Shown here: positions 61,675 through 64,000 of the stretch, one piece after another | Layout: the number at the start of each line of letters is the position of its first letter | How positions within the stretch are numbered: position 1 is the stretch's first letter | Source: Euwallacea fornicatus | Taxonomy: Eukaryota > Arthropoda > Insecta > Coleoptera > Curculionidae | Length of the DNA stretch: 64,000 nucleotides | Direction: 5' to 3' | Assembly (NCBI RefSeq): GCF_040115645.1 | Contig: NC_089572.1 | Coordinates: 1,550,001 to 1,614,000 of the forward strand | Made by a program: the position numbers and the translations under genes | The notes under the pieces: model-generated | Told to the model about the DNA's origin: nothing | Databases searched by the model: none | Seen by the model: only the letters and a program-made list of their open reading frames with translations

Positions 61675-61892
61675 TTAGCCAATAGAATAGCACTTCTGTC
61701 CATAGATAATGGCGAATTCTGATGGGTGTTTCGCCGCTGTGCGAATCTTAACATCGTAGCCCCTTTTGCTTCGATAATCGCAGGGGAGGCAACAGAATCT
61801 CTTCCCTTTCTGACATTCGGTCCTCATATGAAAACTGAGAGAACATTTTGACGAGTAGGATTTGGGGCAGTTCGGACACGCTAATTTTTGAC
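61675..61892 (-). CDS. lola: lola-type alternative terminal exon E, second finger lacks a zinc ligand
   Basis: Acceptor tttccctag (AG at 61894-61893), GT completing a codon, then 71 codons and a stop. Finger 1 CPNCPKSYSSKCSLSFH-x4-C is intact. Finger 2 has C-x2-C but arginine (CGC codon) where the first histidine should be, in YDVKIRTAAKH. The exon is otherwise open, with a tail ending GQKCYSIG. Confidence 0.8.
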
Positions 61893-62221
61893 CTAGGGAA
61901 AGGAAAAGCAACGAAATAAAAGGTAAAATAATCAGCATAAATAGGAATTTTACAGTCTTTCCAAACCGAATACAGTGACAGGGTGTTTGATCATTGAATA
62001 ACATTTCAATATCGACATAAGTACCCAGAATATTGATATCTTCAGAACACTTTCGACGACATCCGATAGGTGTCGCCCCTGTAAGCTGAACCGCGTTTCC
62101 CACGAGATTTACTGACATATCTGAGGAGGTTTGTGCTTGCACAACAAGTCTGCACATATAATAATGTCTTACAACCTGTAAACTTCCTTTATTTCTCAAC
62201 AAATATACTTCATGCATGTCC

Positions 62222-62367
62222 CTAGATGCTCAGTAACTTGATGGATGTGCATATATTTCTTGTGGCAATAAGGACAATGAAAGTTTGGTCTTTCAGGCAG
62301 TCGAACTGTAGATGGCGTCTCAGGTTTGATTGATAGCGCCAGACCTCACACTTAAACTTGGGTTCGA
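62222..62367 (-). pseudogene. decayed lola-type zinc-finger exon F
   Basis: Acceptor gacttttcag-like (AG at 62369-62368) with the usual two-base phase, then EPKFKCEVWRYQSNLRRH with x4-C. One codon's worth is missing at the second cysteine of finger 1 (Trp stands where Cys-Gly is expected). After FDCLKDQTF the frame shifts by one base: the C-P-Y-C and following histidines of finger 2 are still visible in the next frame (down to about 62205). The actual frame runs into TAG at 62222-62224. Sequencing error would explain the shift but not the lost cysteine. Confidence 0.72.
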
Positions 62368-63129
62368 CTGAAAAGTAATTTTCTATTATTTCCACAAATA
62401 AGAAAACTGCGATGAGTCAAGGAAAGTAAAATACGCATCTGTACTCTTTGTTTACAATGATTAATTATAAAATTAAAAATATATGACCAGCAATTTGAGT
62501 CTTCGACATTCAGCTGTAGAGGCTCTCTTCAGATTCATGAGTTAACATGTTCGGGTGTTACGCTCTAGGCATAACATTTTAAATCTTGTTACAAGTCCTC
62601 AGTACGTATTACTCAAAGTCGTACCAAGAAATAGACGAACTTTAAACTCATAACAAAGTTTTTCCAGAACCGGACAACAGGATTTTTTACGATGTAGATT
62701 TTCAATTTATTTTCATGCTGCTTCGATATCTCGGGAATTTGTTTTTTTTTACACGAATGTAATCTAAAATTCGTTTTTTGGGTTGATAATAAAAGGCAAA
62801 ATTCTCCTCTACTTTTCATTGCTGCGTTTTACGATTATTCTTGAATTGGCGTATCGGACAGAATTCATTATAACTTTATTAATTTGATAATCCCTAGCAA
62901 CAGGAAATAGCTTTCCTGCTGCATCTGAAACAATAAAAAACGTTTATCATTGGGGCAAGATGTAGGTCTGCTTAGAGCACGCCAAAGGCGCACGGGTTTT
63001 TTTTGAAATGCTGTTTTCAAACCAAAAAAAAAATAATTTGCAAATACTTGACTTTGATGGTAATTTTTTGCGGAAGAGGACTTTCACTAAACTAATTGCT
63101 CAGAAATATTGGGTATTCTACTAAGTTTT
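62368..63129. other. between decayed exon F and the candidate non-finger exon
   Basis: AT-rich. A 36-codon open stretch after an acceptor at 62928 (down to 62819) has the right phase but no domain; I do not call it. Confidence 0.4.
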
Positions 63130-63272
63130 TTATTTACTTTTAATCTCTCGAATGAGCGTAAGGTCCTTCAGTTTATAATTCCCTTTGGCTCTCGTAAAAG
63201 AGCTTAATTTCAGAAGATCATCAGAAAAACATCTTGCAGTGCTTCGTCTAATAAACTTCGCATAATTGCTGC
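63130..63272 (-). CDS. candidate non-zinc-finger alternative terminal exon of the lola-type gene
   Basis: After the pyrimidine-rich acceptor tttttctttttcgaag, GC completes a codon in the same phase as the zinc-finger exons, then 46 codons and TAA. The sequence SNYAKFIRRSTARCFSDDLL, with SSFTRAKGNYKL and TLIREI, has no Cys/His finger. It faintly resembles the second half of a BEN domain (R..R....FSDD.L..SS). Acceptor quality, phase and protein-like composition support an exon; there is no transcript evidence. Confidence 0.42.
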
Positions 63273-63538
63273 CTTCGAAAAAGAAAAATTCAGTGATACT
63301 CATAAGAACCGTAACGTCTCCTGGCATGATTTTCATTAAAGCTAATTCTGATTGAGGCCGCTCAACATCTCAACTCTCCAAGCACGTTGTCTCTGCCATA
63401 TACACATCTCACCTTATTAATTAAGATAAAAAAATGTAGTTCTTGCAAGTTTTAGAGATTTTTTTGTAAAATGAACAAAGACAAGAGTAATAGATTTATT
63501 TGCAAAATTCAACAATAAAAAAAAATCTTGTGGTTTTA

Positions 63539-63723
63539 CTAGAGCCCTATATTGACGTTATGAATATTGGAACAATGCGTTCTCAAGGAAGTTTTCCTGG
63601 TAAACTTTTTGCAACACAACGGGCAGGATACCTTTTCCTTACCGCAATCTTTGCTAAGATGGGACCTCATGGCACTTAATGTCCTGTAAGTCTTCGAGCA
63701 ATTATCGCAGTGGTAAGTGGATC
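63539..63723 (-). CDS. lola: lola-type alternative terminal exon G (C2HC + C2H2)
   Basis: Acceptor ttcttttag (AG at 63725-63724), GA completing a codon, then 60 codons and a stop. Finger 1 YHCDNCSKTYRTLSAMRSH-x4-C; finger 2 CPLCCKKFTRKTSLRTH-x4-H; tail NVNIGL. It is the rightmost exon of the cluster visible. The shared BTB exons would be further right. Confidence 0.83.
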
Positions 63724-64000
63724 CTAAAAGAAAATAAGTGTAGAATTTTAAGAAATAAAGCGAGTTCCCAAAATGTGAAGTCAAATAGAGCATTTTGCAT
63801 AAATATTTAGTTGCAGCCATGTACGCAAGATTGACACTACTAATTTCGTTACGGGGTGTGAGATGATACGTTACATACCTCTCCTTCCGACCCTCATTTC
63901 CCGCCTTTATTTCCTGAGCTACTTTAATTGATTTCTAGCTTTGGCCTCGACAAACTATTATTATTCGCAAGGTTTATGATTTTTCCTATTTTCTTTGTTC

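Noticed and set aside
62819..62928. 36-codon stretch after an acceptor in the lola-type cluster, in the shared phase
   Set aside because: Too short for its openness to mean anything in AT-rich DNA; no domain, no Cys/His pattern.
1..64000. CRISPR arrays, operons, ribosome binding sites, tRNA or rRNA genes
   Set aside because: The window is an animal nuclear sequence; no direct-repeat/spacer array was seen and no tRNA or rRNA could be recognised by eye.

Overview
The window is eukaryotic and almost certainly from an insect. Genes are split by many GT-AG introns, some of only 48-60 bp. The DNA is AT-rich and full of short dispersed repeats whose ends read ACAGGGTG or CACCCTGT. The recognisable proteins are insect-type: a Tret1-like sugar transporter, XPR1, two THAP proteins, one Piezo and longitudinals-lacking (lola)-like zinc-finger exons. 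A beetle seems plausible from the repeat style, but this is only an impression. No computation was possible, so every exon was read by eye from splice sites, reading phase and resemblance to known families.

Layout: (1) 1-2934, minus strand: five exons of an SLC2/Tret1-like transporter, running off the left edge and missing the first coding exon. (2) 6932-16330, plus strand: a complete 11-exon XPR1 homologue (1992 nt, 663 aa), with a probable 5' leader exon at 3612-3647 and a leader segment at 6899-6931. (3) 10312-11688, minus strand: a THAP-domain gene (424 aa) nested in XPR1 intron 2. (4) 18673-19564, minus strand: a second, small two-exon THAP gene (159 aa). (5) 22335-54213, plus strand: a complete Piezo mechanosensitive channel gene, 37 coding exons (7923 nt, 2640 aa, all phases consistent), with 6.2 kb and 7.2 kb introns full of transposon debris. 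(6) 58703-63723, minus strand: a cluster of alternative 3' terminal exons of a lola-type BTB gene. There are six paired zinc-finger exons, one of which lacks a zinc ligand in its second finger, one visibly decayed exon, and one candidate non-zinc-finger exon. The common BTB exons should lie beyond the right edge.

Mobile DNA: a 5'-truncated R1-type LINE with a poly(A) tail and 12-bp target-site duplication; a near-perfect 676-bp fold-back element flanked by TA; two copies of one nested-terminal-repeat MITE; another long-TIR MITE; and a mariner-type transposase remnant next to a CAGGGTG terminus.

Functional picture: the genes are unrelated in pathway (sugar uptake, phosphate export, mechanosensation, transcription regulation). 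The most interesting points are the splice architecture of Piezo (a GC-AG intron, two stop-free in-frame mini-introns, a symmetric proline-rich cassette exon) and the gain-and-decay pattern of the lola-type exons.
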